Source of the DNA: an uncultured Rhodospirillaceae bacterium
GTDB taxonomy: Bacteria > Pseudomonadota > Alphaproteobacteria > Rhodospirillales > Magnetospirillaceae
Length of the DNA stretch: 64,000 bases
Assembly (NCBI GenBank): GCA_937887565.1
Contig: CALABS010000011.1
Coordinates: forward strand, 67,865 to 131,864
Direction: 5' to 3'
A program made the position numbers and the translations under genes. Numbering within the stretch: position 1 is the stretch's first letter; the number at the start of each line of letters is the position of its first letter. A model generated the notes under the pieces. It saw only the letters and a list, made by a program, of their open reading frames with translations. It ran no database searches and was not told the origin of the DNA. Shown here in pieces: positions 42,126 through 50,697 of this stretch.

Positions 42126-43457
42126 ATGAACGCCACCGCATTCGGAGGACGGCCGCAGGAGATCGTGACGCCGGAGAGCCTGCTCTTCGACGCCGCCGAG
42201 CGCGTGGGCCGCATCCGCGAGGGCCGCATCGCCCTGCACCTGCATCTGTCGCGGTTGCTGCCCCCCAACCGCGAGGAGGCGAAGATCCGCATCGCCTTCC
42301 GCATCTTCGAGCAGATGGTCGATATGTACCGCGGCCAGATGTTCCTGCTGACCAATTCGGACATCGTGCTGATCTGCAAGGATGCCCGGCTGGCCGACCT
42401 GGACGCCATCGTCTACAAGCTGAGGGCCCTGTTCTCGAAGGACCCCCTGACCTATACCGAATCCGAGGACGGCGACGACCGCTTCGTCACCTATTACGAC
42501 CTCGAATCCGAGTACGATTCCTTCTTCGCCCTCAGCGGTCAGCTGGTCCAGGAGGCCAAGAAACGGATCGCCGATCAGCGCGCCGCGCCGCAGATCCAGC
42601 CGCTGGACGCGCACAACTTGACCCGGGTGCTGGAGCGGATCGGCGCCACCGAGATCGCCGGCGTGGTGCGGCGGCAGCCCTGTGTGCGCATCACCGAGAA
42701 GATGACCGCCGAGGTGGCGTTCCAGGAATTCTTCATGTCCATCGCCGACCTGCAGAAGGCCCTGGCCCCGGACGTGAACATCCTGTCGAACCGCTGGCTG
42801 TTCCAGCATCTGTCGCAGGTGCTGGACCTCAGGGTGCTGGCGGCGCTGCAGGATGCCGGCTTCCGCAAACTGCCGACAGCCTTCTCGCTCAACCTCAACA
42901 TGGCGACCATCGAGACGCCGGTGTTCCAGCAGTTCGAGCAGTCGATCCACGGCAAGGCCGGGCTGGTGGTCGAGTTCCAGCTGATCGACATCTTCAACAA
43001 CCTGGAAGGCTTCTTCCGGGCCCGCGACCACCTGAAACGGCGTGGCCACGTCACCGTGCTGGACGGCATGAGCCCGATCACGCTGCAGTTCATGGACGCC
43101 GAGCTGTACCAGACCGACTTCGTCAAGGTGAACTGGAGCCCGGACATGGCCGACGACGTGCAGACCGCCGAATTGCAGCAGGCGCTCGCCCCGGTGGGAT
43201 TCCAGAACGTGATCCTGGCCCGCTGCGATTCCGAGACCGCCATCTCGTGGGGTCTGGCCCAGGGCATCCGCCACTACCAGGGGCGCTTCCTCGATTCCAT
43301 GGTCTCGGCGGTGACCATGGCCCAGTGCGACAAGTCGTCGGCCTGCACGCTGGCCCAGTGCACCCAGCGCCACGGCGTGATCTCGGGCCGCACCCGCGCC
43401 GAATGCGGCAATTTCGACATGCTCGACACCTTCCCGCCGCTGCAGGCGCTGAAGTAG
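42126..43457 (+). CDS. Degenerate GGDEF-EAL-like protein (tandem paralogue 1)
   Basis: A 443-residue protein with no intact domain signature. The N-terminal half has a strand-turn-strand MFLLTNSDIVLIC where a GGDEF motif would lie (about residue 74-86). The C-terminal half follows an EAL-like order: AFSLNLNMATIETPVFQQF, LVVEFQLIDIFNN, a FRARDHLKRRGHVTVLDGM strand, FVKVNWS, and a final GIRHYQGRF. Catalytic EAL residues are missing, so it probably binds a ligand or partner. A cysteine set, C-x5-C-x4-C-x14-C near 401-427, may bind a metal. Followed 4 nt later by its paralogue. Confidence 0.7.
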   Translation: MNATAFGGRPQEIVTPESLLFDAAERVGRIREGRIALHLHLSRLLPPNREEAKIRIAFRIFEQMVDMYRGQMFLLTNSDIVLICKDARLADLDAIVYKLRALFSKDPLTYTESEDGDDRFVTYYDLESEYDSFFALSGQLVQEAKKRIADQRAAPQIQPLDAHNLTRVLERIGATEIAGVVRRQPCVRITEKMTAEVAFQEFFMSIADLQKALAPDVNILSNRWLFQHLSQVLDLRVLAALQDAGFRKLPTAFSLNLNMATIETPVFQQFEQSIHGKAGLVVEFQLIDIFNNLEGFFRARDHLKRRGHVTVLDGMSPITLQFMDAELYQTDFVKVNWSPDMADDVQTAELQQALAPVGFQNVILARCDSETAISWGLAQGIRHYQGRFLDSMVSAVTMAQCDKSSACTLAQCTQRHGVISGRTRAECGNFDMLDTFPPLQALK

Positions 43458-43461
43458 CCCG

Positions 43462-44706
43462 ATGCTCGGCAACCCGCCCCCCGCCCGCGCCGCCTCCCAG
43501 GAAAGCCTGCTGCTGGACTACCTCCACCGGCTGGAGCGCCACCGCAAGGAACGCCGGGCGGCCCACATCCACCTGTCAGGCCTGCTGGCCGCCAACCGCC
43601 GCGACCACCACATGCGCATCGCCGCCAACACCTTCGAGGGGCTGGGGAAGATGATGCTGGCCCAGGTGTTCCCGCTGGGCAATTCCGACCTGATGGTGAT
43701 CTACAAGGCCGCCGCCCAGGAAGAGGTGGAATCGGCCATCGTCAAGCTGCGCTTCCTGTTCTCGGACGACCCGCTGGTCATCGAGGACGCCCAGGGCCGC
43801 ATGGGGACCTTCTGCACCTGGTACGACCTCGAACGCGAATACGAGGTGCTGCTGACCCTCGGCCAGAAGATGATGCAGGAGGAGCAGGCCCGGCGCCAGG
43901 CCGAGCAGGAACGCGCCGGCATGGAATTCCGGGCCCAGCAGAAGCCCAAGGGTTCGCCGTTCACCCCGGAGCTGCTGGCCCGCGTCGAGACCGCGCTCGG
44001 CCAGGCCGACCTCGCCAACCTGATGCGCCGCCAGGCGGTCTGCGCCATCGTCGGCAAGGCGCCGCCGCAGCCGGTGTTCCACGAGCTGTTCATCTCCATC
44101 GCCGACCTGCGCCAGACGCTGATGCCCAGCGTCAACATGAATTCCAGCCCCTGGCTGTTCCAGCAGCTGACCGAGACGCTGGACCGCCGCGTGCTGTCGC
44201 TCCTGAACAAGCACGACGACCGCACCCTGGAAGGCGACATCAGCATCAACCTCAACGTCTCCACCATCCTGTCGCCCGAGTTCCTGGTCTTCGACGACAA
44301 CGTCAAGGCCGGCATGCGCGGCACCATCGTGCTGGAACTGCAGAAGGTGGACATCTTCGCCGATCTGGGCGCCTATCTATTCGCCCGCGACTTCGCCCAT
44401 GACCGCGGCTACCGCATCTGCATCGACGGCCTGACCTATTCGCAGCTGCCCTTCGTCGACCGCGAGCGCCTGGGCGCCGACCTCATCAAGCTGGTCTGGG
44501 ACCCGTCGCTGGCCGAGGAGCGCGAGAAGAAGACCGACGTGCTGAAGCGCATCGGCATCACCCGCATCATCCTGTGCCGCTGCGACACGCCCTCGGCCAT
44601 CGAATACGGCCACGCGACGGGCATCACCCTGTTCCAGGGCCGCCACGTGGAAAGCACCCTGCTCAGCGACACCCGCCGGCGCGGCATCGCCCGGCGGCGG
44701 GTGTGA
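43462..44706 (+). CDS. Degenerate GGDEF-EAL-like protein (tandem paralogue 2)
   Basis: A 414-residue paralogue of the preceding protein, starting four bases after its stop. Corresponding segments line up: QVFPLGNSDLMVIYK with MFLLTNSDIVLIC; HELFISIADLRQTLMPSVNM with the FFMSIADLQKALAPDVNI block; ISINLNVSTILSPEFLVF with FSLNLNMATIETPVFQQF; and GITLFQGRHV with GIRHYQGRF. A charged coiled-coil (QEEQARRQAEQERAGMEFRA) links the halves. It lacks the C-terminal cysteines of paralogue 1. Function not known; the pair is an obvious tandem duplication. Confidence 0.7.
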   Translation: MLGNPPPARAASQESLLLDYLHRLERHRKERRAAHIHLSGLLAANRRDHHMRIAANTFEGLGKMMLAQVFPLGNSDLMVIYKAAAQEEVESAIVKLRFLFSDDPLVIEDAQGRMGTFCTWYDLEREYEVLLTLGQKMMQEEQARRQAEQERAGMEFRAQQKPKGSPFTPELLARVETALGQADLANLMRRQAVCAIVGKAPPQPVFHELFISIADLRQTLMPSVNMNSSPWLFQQLTETLDRRVLSLLNKHDDRTLEGDISINLNVSTILSPEFLVFDDNVKAGMRGTIVLELQKVDIFADLGAYLFARDFAHDRGYRICIDGLTYSQLPFVDRERLGADLIKLVWDPSLAEEREKKTDVLKRIGITRIILCRCDTPSAIEYGHATGITLFQGRHVESTLLSDTRRRGIARRRV

Positions 44707-44743
44707 TCTGGCGCGCATCGGCCCGGCGTCTTATATCCAGGCG

Positions 44744-45511
44744 ATGGACCACCCCGCCATCCCCCCCGCCATCCAGGTCGACGATCTCCGCAAATGCTTC
44801 GGCCCGGTGGTGGCGGTCGACGGCGTCTCGTTCACGGTCGCCCGCGGCTCGGTCACCGCGCTCTTGGGCGGCAACGGCGCGGGCAAGACCACCACCATCT
44901 CCATGCTGCTGGGGTTGCTGCTGCCGACCTCGGGCACGGTGCGGGTGCTGGGCGAGGACATGGTGGCGCACCGCTACCGGGTGCTGCCGCGCGTCAATTT
45001 CTCCAGCCCCTATGTCGAGCTGCCGCTGCGCCTGACGGTCGCCGAGAACCTGACCGTCTACGGCCATCTGTACGGCATCCCCGACGTGAAGGGCCGCATC
45101 CGCACCCTGGCCGACGAGTTGGAGCTGACCGCCTATCTGGATCGCGCCTCGGGGCGCCTGTCGGCGGGCCAAAAGACCCGCCTGGGCCTGGCCAAGGCGC
45201 TGCTGAACCAGCCCGAGCTGCTGCTGCTCGACGAGCCCACCGCGTCGCTGGACCCCGACACCGCCGACTGGGTGCGTGGTTATTTCGAGAACTACCGCCG
45301 CCGCACCGGCGCCACCATCCTGCTGGCGTCGCACAACATGCAGGAAGTGGAGCGCATGTGCGACCACGTGCTGATGATGAAGGCCGGCAAGGTGGTGGAC
45401 CGGGGGGCGCCGTCTGACCTGATCGACCGCTACGGCCGCGCCACGCTCGAGGAGGTGTTCCTCGACATCGCCCGCGACCGCCGCCGCGCCGGCGAGGAGG
45501 CGGCGCAGTGA
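44744..45511 (+). CDS. ABC-2 type transporter ATPase
   Basis: A 255-residue ATPase with Walker A GGNGAGKTTTISMLLG, a signature-like LSAGQKTRLGLAKALL (SAGQ in place of SGGQ), Walker B LLLLDEPTASLDPDT and H-loop LASHNMQEVER. Such ATPases pair with ABC-2 permeases exporting polysaccharides, lipids or drugs. Its stop overlaps the start of the permease by 4 nt. It follows the second degenerate GGDEF-EAL protein by 37 nt, so co-transcription is possible. Confidence 0.92.
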   Translation: MDHPAIPPAIQVDDLRKCFGPVVAVDGVSFTVARGSVTALLGGNGAGKTTTISMLLGLLLPTSGTVRVLGEDMVAHRYRVLPRVNFSSPYVELPLRLTVAENLTVYGHLYGIPDVKGRIRTLADELELTAYLDRASGRLSAGQKTRLGLAKALLNQPELLLLDEPTASLDPDTADWVRGYFENYRRRTGATILLASHNMQEVERMCDHVLMMKAGKVVDRGAPSDLIDRYGRATLEEVFLDIARDRRRAGEEAAQ

Positions 45512-46305
45512 CCCCCTCCCTCCGCCGGATCGGCGCCATGGTGCTGCGCCATCTCTACATCCTGCGCGGCTCGTGGCCGCGGGTGCTGGAGATGGCCTAT
45601 TGGCCGGCGGTCAACATGGTGGTGTGGGGCTTCACCAGCCAGTTCTTCATGCAGCATTCCACCTGGGTGGCGCAGGCGGCCGGGGTGCTGATCGGGGCGG
45701 TCATCCTGTGGGACGTGATGTTCCGGGGCAATCTGGGCGTCTCGCTGTCCTTCATGGAGGAAATGTGGTCGCGCAACCTGGGCCACCTGTCGGTCAGTCC
45801 GCTCAGGCCCCACGAGCTGGTGGCGGCCATGCTGACCATGAGCCTGATCCGCACCATGATCGGGGTGGTGCCGGCGGCGGTGCTGGCGATTCCTCTGTAC
45901 GGCTTTTCCATCTTCGACCTCGGCCTGCCGCTGGTGGCGTTCTGGGCCAACCTGATGATGACCGGCTGGGCCATCGGCCTGGGGGTGTCGGCGCTGGTGC
46001 TGCGCTTCGGGCTGGGCGCCGAAAGCCTGGCCTGGGTGATGGTGTTCGCGGTGGCGCCGCTGGCCTGCATCTATTATCCGGTGTCGGCCTTGCCCGCCTG
46101 GCTGCAGACGGTGGCCTGGGCGCTGCCGCCGGCCCATGTCTTCGAGGGGATGCGGGCGGTGATGTTCGGCGACGGCCTCGACCCGGCGCTGCTGGTCGGC
46201 GCGTTCGCCCTCAACGGCCTCTACATCCTGGGCACCGCCGCCTTGTTCCTGCGCACCCACCACGTAGCCCGCGAGCGGGGCCTGCTGCTGACCCAGGGCG
46301 AGTGA
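45508..46305 (+). CDS. ABC-2 type permease
   Basis: A 265-residue membrane protein with six hydrophobic spans in the ABC-2 pattern; the conserved stretch around PVSALPAWLQTVAWALPPAHVFEGMR near residue 190-215 is typical of the family end. It begins with GTG overlapping the ATPase stop (GTGA). The exported substrate is not indicated by the sequence. A 42-nt gap separates it from the methyltransferase gene downstream. Confidence 0.9.
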   Translation: MTPSLRRIGAMVLRHLYILRGSWPRVLEMAYWPAVNMVVWGFTSQFFMQHSTWVAQAAGVLIGAVILWDVMFRGNLGVSLSFMEEMWSRNLGHLSVSPLRPHELVAAMLTMSLIRTMIGVVPAAVLAIPLYGFSIFDLGLPLVAFWANLMMTGWAIGLGVSALVLRFGLGAESLAWVMVFAVAPLACIYYPVSALPAWLQTVAWALPPAHVFEGMRAVMFGDGLDPALLVGAFALNGLYILGTAALFLRTHHVARERGLLLTQGE

Positions 46306-46347
46306 CGGTGCTATGATCGGGTCTCGACCGGCCCTTGGGGGCGAACC

Positions 46348-47106
46348 GTGACGGTACCGAGTTTTCCGGCGATGTGGACCGATGTCGTCGACCTGCGCGA
46401 CTTCTACGACACCAGCCTCGGCCAGATGGCGCGGCGGGTGATCCGCCGCCAGTTGCGCCTGATGTGGCCGGACGTGTCGGGTCAGCGGGTGATGGGGATG
46501 GGATTCGCCACCCCCTTCCTGCGCCCGTTCATGGCCGAGTCCGAGCGCACCATCGCCGTCATGCCGGCCAGCCAGGGGGTGCTGCCGTGGCCACCCGAGG
46601 GCCCCGGCCTGACCACCCTGGCCGACGAGGCCGACCTTCCCTTCCCCGACCGCAGCATGGACCGCATCCTCCTGGTCCACGCCCTCGAATCCACCGAGCA
46701 GGTGCGCGGCATGATGCGCGAGATCTGGCGGGTGATGGCCGACGGCGGCCGGCTGGCGGTGGTGGTCCCCAACCGGCGCGGCATCTGGGCCCGCCTCGAG
46801 CGCACGCCATTCGGCAACGGCCGCCCCTACACCACCGGCCAGTTGGCCCGCCTGTTGCGCGACAATATGTTCACCCCGGTCTCCACCGTCGGCGCACTGT
46901 TCGTGCCGCCCACCACCTCGCGCCTGTTGATCCGCTCGGCGCCGGCCATCGAAAGGCTGGGCCGGCGCTGGTTCGAGACCTTCGCCGGCGTCAACGTCGT
47001 CGAGGCCACCAAGCAGATCTACGCCGCCCCGTCCCTGCGCGCCGGCAAGGCTAGGCGCCGGGCCTACGTGCCGGTGGCGCAGGGGTTTCCGATGGTCGGG
47101 CCATAG
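46348..47106 (+). CDS. SAM-dependent methyltransferase
   Basis: A 252-residue methyltransferase of the UbiE-like group. The SAM-binding motif I is weak (RVMGMGFATPFL), but motif IV, FPDRSMDRILLVHALEST, followed by MREIWRVMADGGRLAVVVPNRRG (motif V-VI), is clear. The N-terminus has FYDTSLGQMARRVIRRQLR. It starts with GTG at 46348. The substrate is unknown; association with the transporter pair suggests, weakly, modification of the exported compound. Confidence 0.88.
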   Translation: MTVPSFPAMWTDVVDLRDFYDTSLGQMARRVIRRQLRLMWPDVSGQRVMGMGFATPFLRPFMAESERTIAVMPASQGVLPWPPEGPGLTTLADEADLPFPDRSMDRILLVHALESTEQVRGMMREIWRVMADGGRLAVVVPNRRGIWARLERTPFGNGRPYTTGQLARLLRDNMFTPVSTVGALFVPPTTSRLLIRSAPAIERLGRRWFETFAGVNVVEATKQIYAAPSLRAGKARRRAYVPVAQGFPMVGP

Positions 47107-47193
47107 ACCGTCGGGCCGCTATGCTGTAGTGACAATTTAGGATTTTCCTAACGGCCGGAATGTGATTCAAGATTGATTTTTGGGAGGTCAGTC

Positions 47194-47244
47194 TTGGACG
47201 GCGAGGTTCTGCGCGACGATCAGTGGGAACGGCTTCGGGATTAG
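47194..47244 (+). pseudogene. IS5-family transposase N-terminal fragment
   Basis: Seventeen codons reading LDGEVLRDDQWERLRD then TAG, the common start of IS5-group transposases (usually continuing into a VPGG block). It begins with TTG after GGGAGGTCAG and stops at once. It lies 50 nt before the IS110/IS256 mosaic, marking repeated insertion at this site. Confidence 0.65.
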
Positions 47245-47276
47245 CCATGTCCCGGGGAGTTCTCTAATCGCGCCTG

Positions 47277-48142
47277 TCAAGCCCTCTCGCCTACGTCACC
47301 GCCGGGCTCATGGTTCTCTACGTGGTCGGGGTCACCGCCACAGCATGGCCTTGGATGGCTGGAGCGGGTCAATGTGGTGTCCGCGTTGGTCCCGCGATTG
47401 TGGCGGGGACAGCATCGGAGGGAACGACCTTGCTCTGGCCTTCGTCCCGGCGGGGACGAACTCGTCGGGTGCGGAGCGCCCCCGATAACCTGTGCGACGG
47501 CCGCCTGCGTTCCTGGTCGAAACTCGGTTCCGTCGATCCACATGCGGTGAAGGATGCCGGCCATCTTGCGTACGACAGCGACTTTGGCCTTCTTGGAGCC
47601 GGACCGCTTTGCGATCTTCAGCCCCCAGTCCCGAAGGGCTGACGCCCGCGAAATCCTGGTGAGCAGGACATTGGCCGCCTCGTAAAGGTGGGTCCGGGGA
47701 TCGCGGTCGCCGCACTTGGAAATCCGCCCAGAGCGGTCAATTTCACCCGATGCGTAGCGACGCGGCGTCAGGCCGAAATATGCCCCCACGCTGGCAGACT
47801 TGGCGAAGCGGGTCGGGTCGTCGATAGCCGACCAAATCGACAATGCCACCACGGCGCCGATCGCCGTTTCTTCCAACGAAACATCCAGACCGACACGGTC
47901 GGCATCGGTCTCGGCGAAGGCGGTGCGGACCACCGAGACGATGCGTCCGGCCTCGCGCACGTTGACGTAGGTGGCGTCGATCCAGAGATAGGGCCAGTCG
48001 CCCTCGATGGGGCGCTCCAGGAAGGCGCCGACCTTGTCGTCGATCTCCTCGCACAGGCGCGACACCTGGCTTTTCGAGATCCCGGTCATGCCCATGGCAT
48101 TCTCGGCGGTGCGGCGGGGCTCCAGGAAGCCTATGGGTGCCT
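47277..48142 (-). pseudogene. Mosaic transposase remnant: IS256 pieces fused in frame to IS110 pieces
   Basis: On the minus strand the first part is IS256-type: FLEPRRTAENAMGMTGISKS, SQVSRLCEEID, DWPYLWIDATYV, then REAGRIVSV joined to a C-terminal VRTAFAETDAD. The frame then changes family without interruption to IS110: VGLDVSLEETAIG (its N-terminus) joined directly to the C-terminal IWSAIDDPTRFAKSASVGAY, LTPRRYASGEIDRSGRISKC and EAANVLLTR. Internal segments of both are missing. A start codon at 48095 leaves a 272-codon frame, but catalytic residues are lost; an in-frame TAG sits upstream near 48145. Inactive relic. Confidence 0.7.
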
Positions 48143-48277
48143 ATAGGGTGTTGGGCATCCCCTTGGCGAGATTGAAAGGGGGCCCTCCGGAGTGCTCCCG
48201 CCGAATTGGCCGAGAAATGGCCGACGGCCGCCTCTCTCCACGCCGAAGAGGTAGCCATTGAACCGCGTAACCCCCTG

Positions 48278-48408
48278 AAAAAGAGAGGCCCCGGGGTTAG
48301 CCGGGGCCTAAGTCAAACAGGGAGGCTTCACGTCTAGGAGACGTCGGGTCCGGGGACCCGTAGGAGCCCGGGCATTGCACCCGGGGTACAGGGCGGGGAA
48401 ACCCCGCC
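48278..48408 (-). ncRNA. Candidate structured small RNA: five consecutive hairpins ending in a terminator
   Basis: Read on the minus strand the order is GGCGGGG-TTT-CCCCGCC, CCCGGG-TGCAATG-CCCGGG, CGGGTCC-CC-GGACCCG, ACGTCT-CCT-AGACGT, and a terminator GGCCCCGG-CTAACC-CCGGGGCC followed by TCTCTTTTTC. All five stems are perfect. The loops and linkers carry CTCCT and CCTCCC, which resemble anti-Shine-Dalgarno sequences. No open frame fits. The 48410-48635 part of the gap to the LysR gene shows nothing further; the RNA 5' end is not defined. Confidence 0.55.
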
Positions 48409-48635
48409 GAACTCGTGGGTGCTGCGACGCAACAACCCATGTCCTTTGTGTAAGCCATGTGGCATTCGGCAACCATTTGAAAAATGTCGCCCGAGCCATG
48501 CGCACCCCGCATAACGAATGGGCAGGTCTCGGGTATTCGCCCTACAAAAGGCATTTTGAGGCACAGGAAACGCACCGAAGATGTGCCGGCTTGATCATGC
48601 TCAAGGCCGGGCACGTCTTGAATCGGCTGGGAGAA

Positions 48636-49529
48636 TTACAGCGATTCCTGGATCTTGTGCAGCAGGAAGTCCCGGAACACCGTGATGCGCTTGGAATGGC
48701 GCAGCTCCTCCGGGTAGACGAAGAAGGCGTCCAGCTTGGGGCCGTTCAGTTCCGGCAGGATGTGGACCAGGTTCTCGGCCTCGGTGCTCATGTAGTCGGG
48801 CAGCGCGGCGATGCCGAGGCCGGACTTCACGGCGCGGTAGATGCCGTAGATGTTGTTGACCTCGAGCACCGGCTTCCTGGGCCGGGCGGGATTGGCGCCG
48901 GTTTCCAGCAGCCAGTTGACGTTCGACACCGGCGGCGACACCCGCGCGTCGTCGCCGTAGATGATGATGTGATGCTCGTCCAGATCCTCGGGCGTGCGGG
49001 GCATGCCGTGCTTCTTGAGGTATTCCGGCGCCGCGTAGACGTTGTAGTTCATGGTCAGCAGATGGCGCTGGATCAGGTCGGGCTGGCGCGGCGGCATCAT
49101 GCGGATGGCGACGTCCGCCTCGCGCATGGCCAGGTCCAGCTCGCCGTCATAGAGCACCATGGTGACGCCGATATCCGGATAAAGGTCCAGGAACTCCTTG
49201 ATCCGGGGGGTCAGCCACAACGAGCCGAAGGCGACGGTGGTGGTGATCTTCAGCGGCCCCTGCGGGCGTTCGCGGCTCTCGGTGAGCAGCGCCTCGGTCA
49301 TGGCCAGCTTGGAGAAGATCTCGCGGGCGGTCTTGAACAGCAGTTCGCCCTGCTCGGTGAGGATGAGGCCGCGGGCGTGGCGGTGGAACAGCGGCAGGTT
49401 GAGGCTTTCCTCAAGCGCGCTGATCTGGCGGCTGACGGCGGACTGGCTGAGATTCAGCACTTCACCGGCATGGGTGAAACTTCCAGCCTCGGCGACGGCA
49501 TGGAACACCCTAAGCTTGTCCCAGTCCAT
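48636..49529 (-). CDS. LysR-family transcriptional regulator
   Basis: A 297-residue regulator: N-terminal winged HTH (MDWDKLRVFHAVAEAGSFTH, QSAVSRQISALEESL), a linker helix, then a periplasmic-binding-fold effector domain (about 90-290; FGSLWLTPRIKEFLDLYP, VKSGLGIAALPDYM). The start at 49529 matches the family; a longer frame to 49580 has an implausible leader. It lies downstream of trxB on the same strand, a pairing often seen in alphaproteobacteria, with a 76-nt gap. The inducer is unknown. Confidence 0.92.
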   Translation of the reverse strand: MDWDKLRVFHAVAEAGSFTHAGEVLNLSQSAVSRQISALEESLNLPLFHRHARGLILTEQGELLFKTAREIFSKLAMTEALLTESRERPQGPLKITTTVAFGSLWLTPRIKEFLDLYPDIGVTMVLYDGELDLAMREADVAIRMMPPRQPDLIQRHLLTMNYNVYAAPEYLKKHGMPRTPEDLDEHHIIIYGDDARVSPPVSNVNWLLETGANPARPRKPVLEVNNIYGIYRAVKSGLGIAALPDYMSTEAENLVHILPELNGPKLDAFFVYPEELRHSKRITVFRDFLLHKIQESL

Positions 49530-49605
49530 GATACCCCAACGGCTTCCCTGTTCGGGGCGGGCGCCGGCGGCCGCCGGCACTCGCTACCCTTTCGTTTAAT
49601 GAAGC

Positions 49606-50571
49606 CTACTGTGCCGCAACTTCGGCCGCATGTCCATGCGCCGCGAGGAATCTTTCCGCCTCGAGCGCCGCCATGCAGCCGGTGCCGGCGGCGGTGACGG
49701 CCTGACGATAGATCTTGTCCTGCACGTCGCCGGCGGCGAACACGCCGGGAAGGTTGGTCTGGGTGGTGCCGGGCTTGGTGACGATATAGCCCTCGTCATC
49801 GACGGTCACGGCAGGCTTGAACAGCTCGGTGTTGGGCGAATGGCCGATGGCGACGAACACGCCGTCGAGGGCGATGTCGCGGGTCGAGCCGTCGCGGGTA
49901 TCCTTCAGCCGCAGGCCGGTGACGCCGGGCGGGTTGTCGGCGCCGAGAATCTCGTCGACGACGCTGTTCCAGGCGACCTCGACCTTGGGATTGGCGAACA
50001 GGCGGTCCTGGGCGATCTTCTCGGCGCGCAGCGAATCGCGCCGGTGGACCAGGGTCACCTTGCTGGCGATGCCGGCCAGGTAGATGGCTTCCTCGACCGC
50101 CGAATTGCCGCCGCCGATCACCGCCACCTCCTTGCCCCGGAAGAAGAAGCCGTCGCAGGTGGCGCAGGCCGAGACGCCGAAGCCCTGGAACCGCCGTTCG
50201 GATTCGATGCCCAGCCACTTGGCGGTGGCGCCGGTGGAGATGATCAGGGTGTCGCCGATGTAGTCATCCCCCGAATCGCCCTTGGCGACGAAGGGACGCT
50301 TGGACAGGTCGACGTCGACGATGGTGTCGTAGAGGAAGCGGGTCCCGACGTGCTCGGCCTGCTTTTGCATCTGCTCCATCAGCCAGGGGCCCTGGATGGC
50401 CTCGGCGAAGCCGGGAAAGTTCTCGACCTCGGTGGTGATGGTCAACTGGCCTCCGGGCTGCAGGCCGGCCACCAGGATCGGCTCCAGATTGGCGCGGGCG
50501 GCGTAGATGGCGGCGGTGCAGCCGGCCGGGCCGGACCCCAGGATCAGGACTTTGGTGCGGTGGGTGGCCAT
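49606..50571 (-). CDS. trxB: Thioredoxin-disulfide reductase
   Basis: A 321-residue flavoenzyme reducing thioredoxin with NADPH. FAD motif VLILGSGPAGCTAAIYAARA, redox-active CATC in GVSACATCDGFFF near residue 140, NADPH motif VAVIGGGNSAVEEAIYLA and the C-terminal FAD site GVFAAGDVQD. The start MATHRTKV at 50571 is the family start. The next gene upstream (50698-51318) encodes a peroxiredoxin, which TrxB with a thioredoxin could recycle. Confidence 0.97.
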   Translation of the reverse strand: MATHRTKVLILGSGPAGCTAAIYAARANLEPILVAGLQPGGQLTITTEVENFPGFAEAIQGPWLMEQMQKQAEHVGTRFLYDTIVDVDLSKRPFVAKGDSGDDYIGDTLIISTGATAKWLGIESERRFQGFGVSACATCDGFFFRGKEVAVIGGGNSAVEEAIYLAGIASKVTLVHRRDSLRAEKIAQDRLFANPKVEVAWNSVVDEILGADNPPGVTGLRLKDTRDGSTRDIALDGVFVAIGHSPNTELFKPAVTVDDEGYIVTKPGTTQTNLPGVFAAGDVQDKIYRQAVTAAGTGCMAALEAERFLAAHGHAAEVAAQ

Positions 50572-50697
50572 AGGAAAAACCCCGGTCGAATGTCGCAGGA
50601 AACGCGCCTCAGAATAGGGAGCGCGCCGGCCGCGCGCAAGCCGGGCGCCCAACGCCGCGGAAGGGGCGCCGGCGCCCCTTCCGCATGCGCGTGAACC

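Noticed and set aside
48375..49697. A 440-codon plus frame opposite the LysR gene
   Set aside because: Shadow of the LysR coding region; no recognisable domain.
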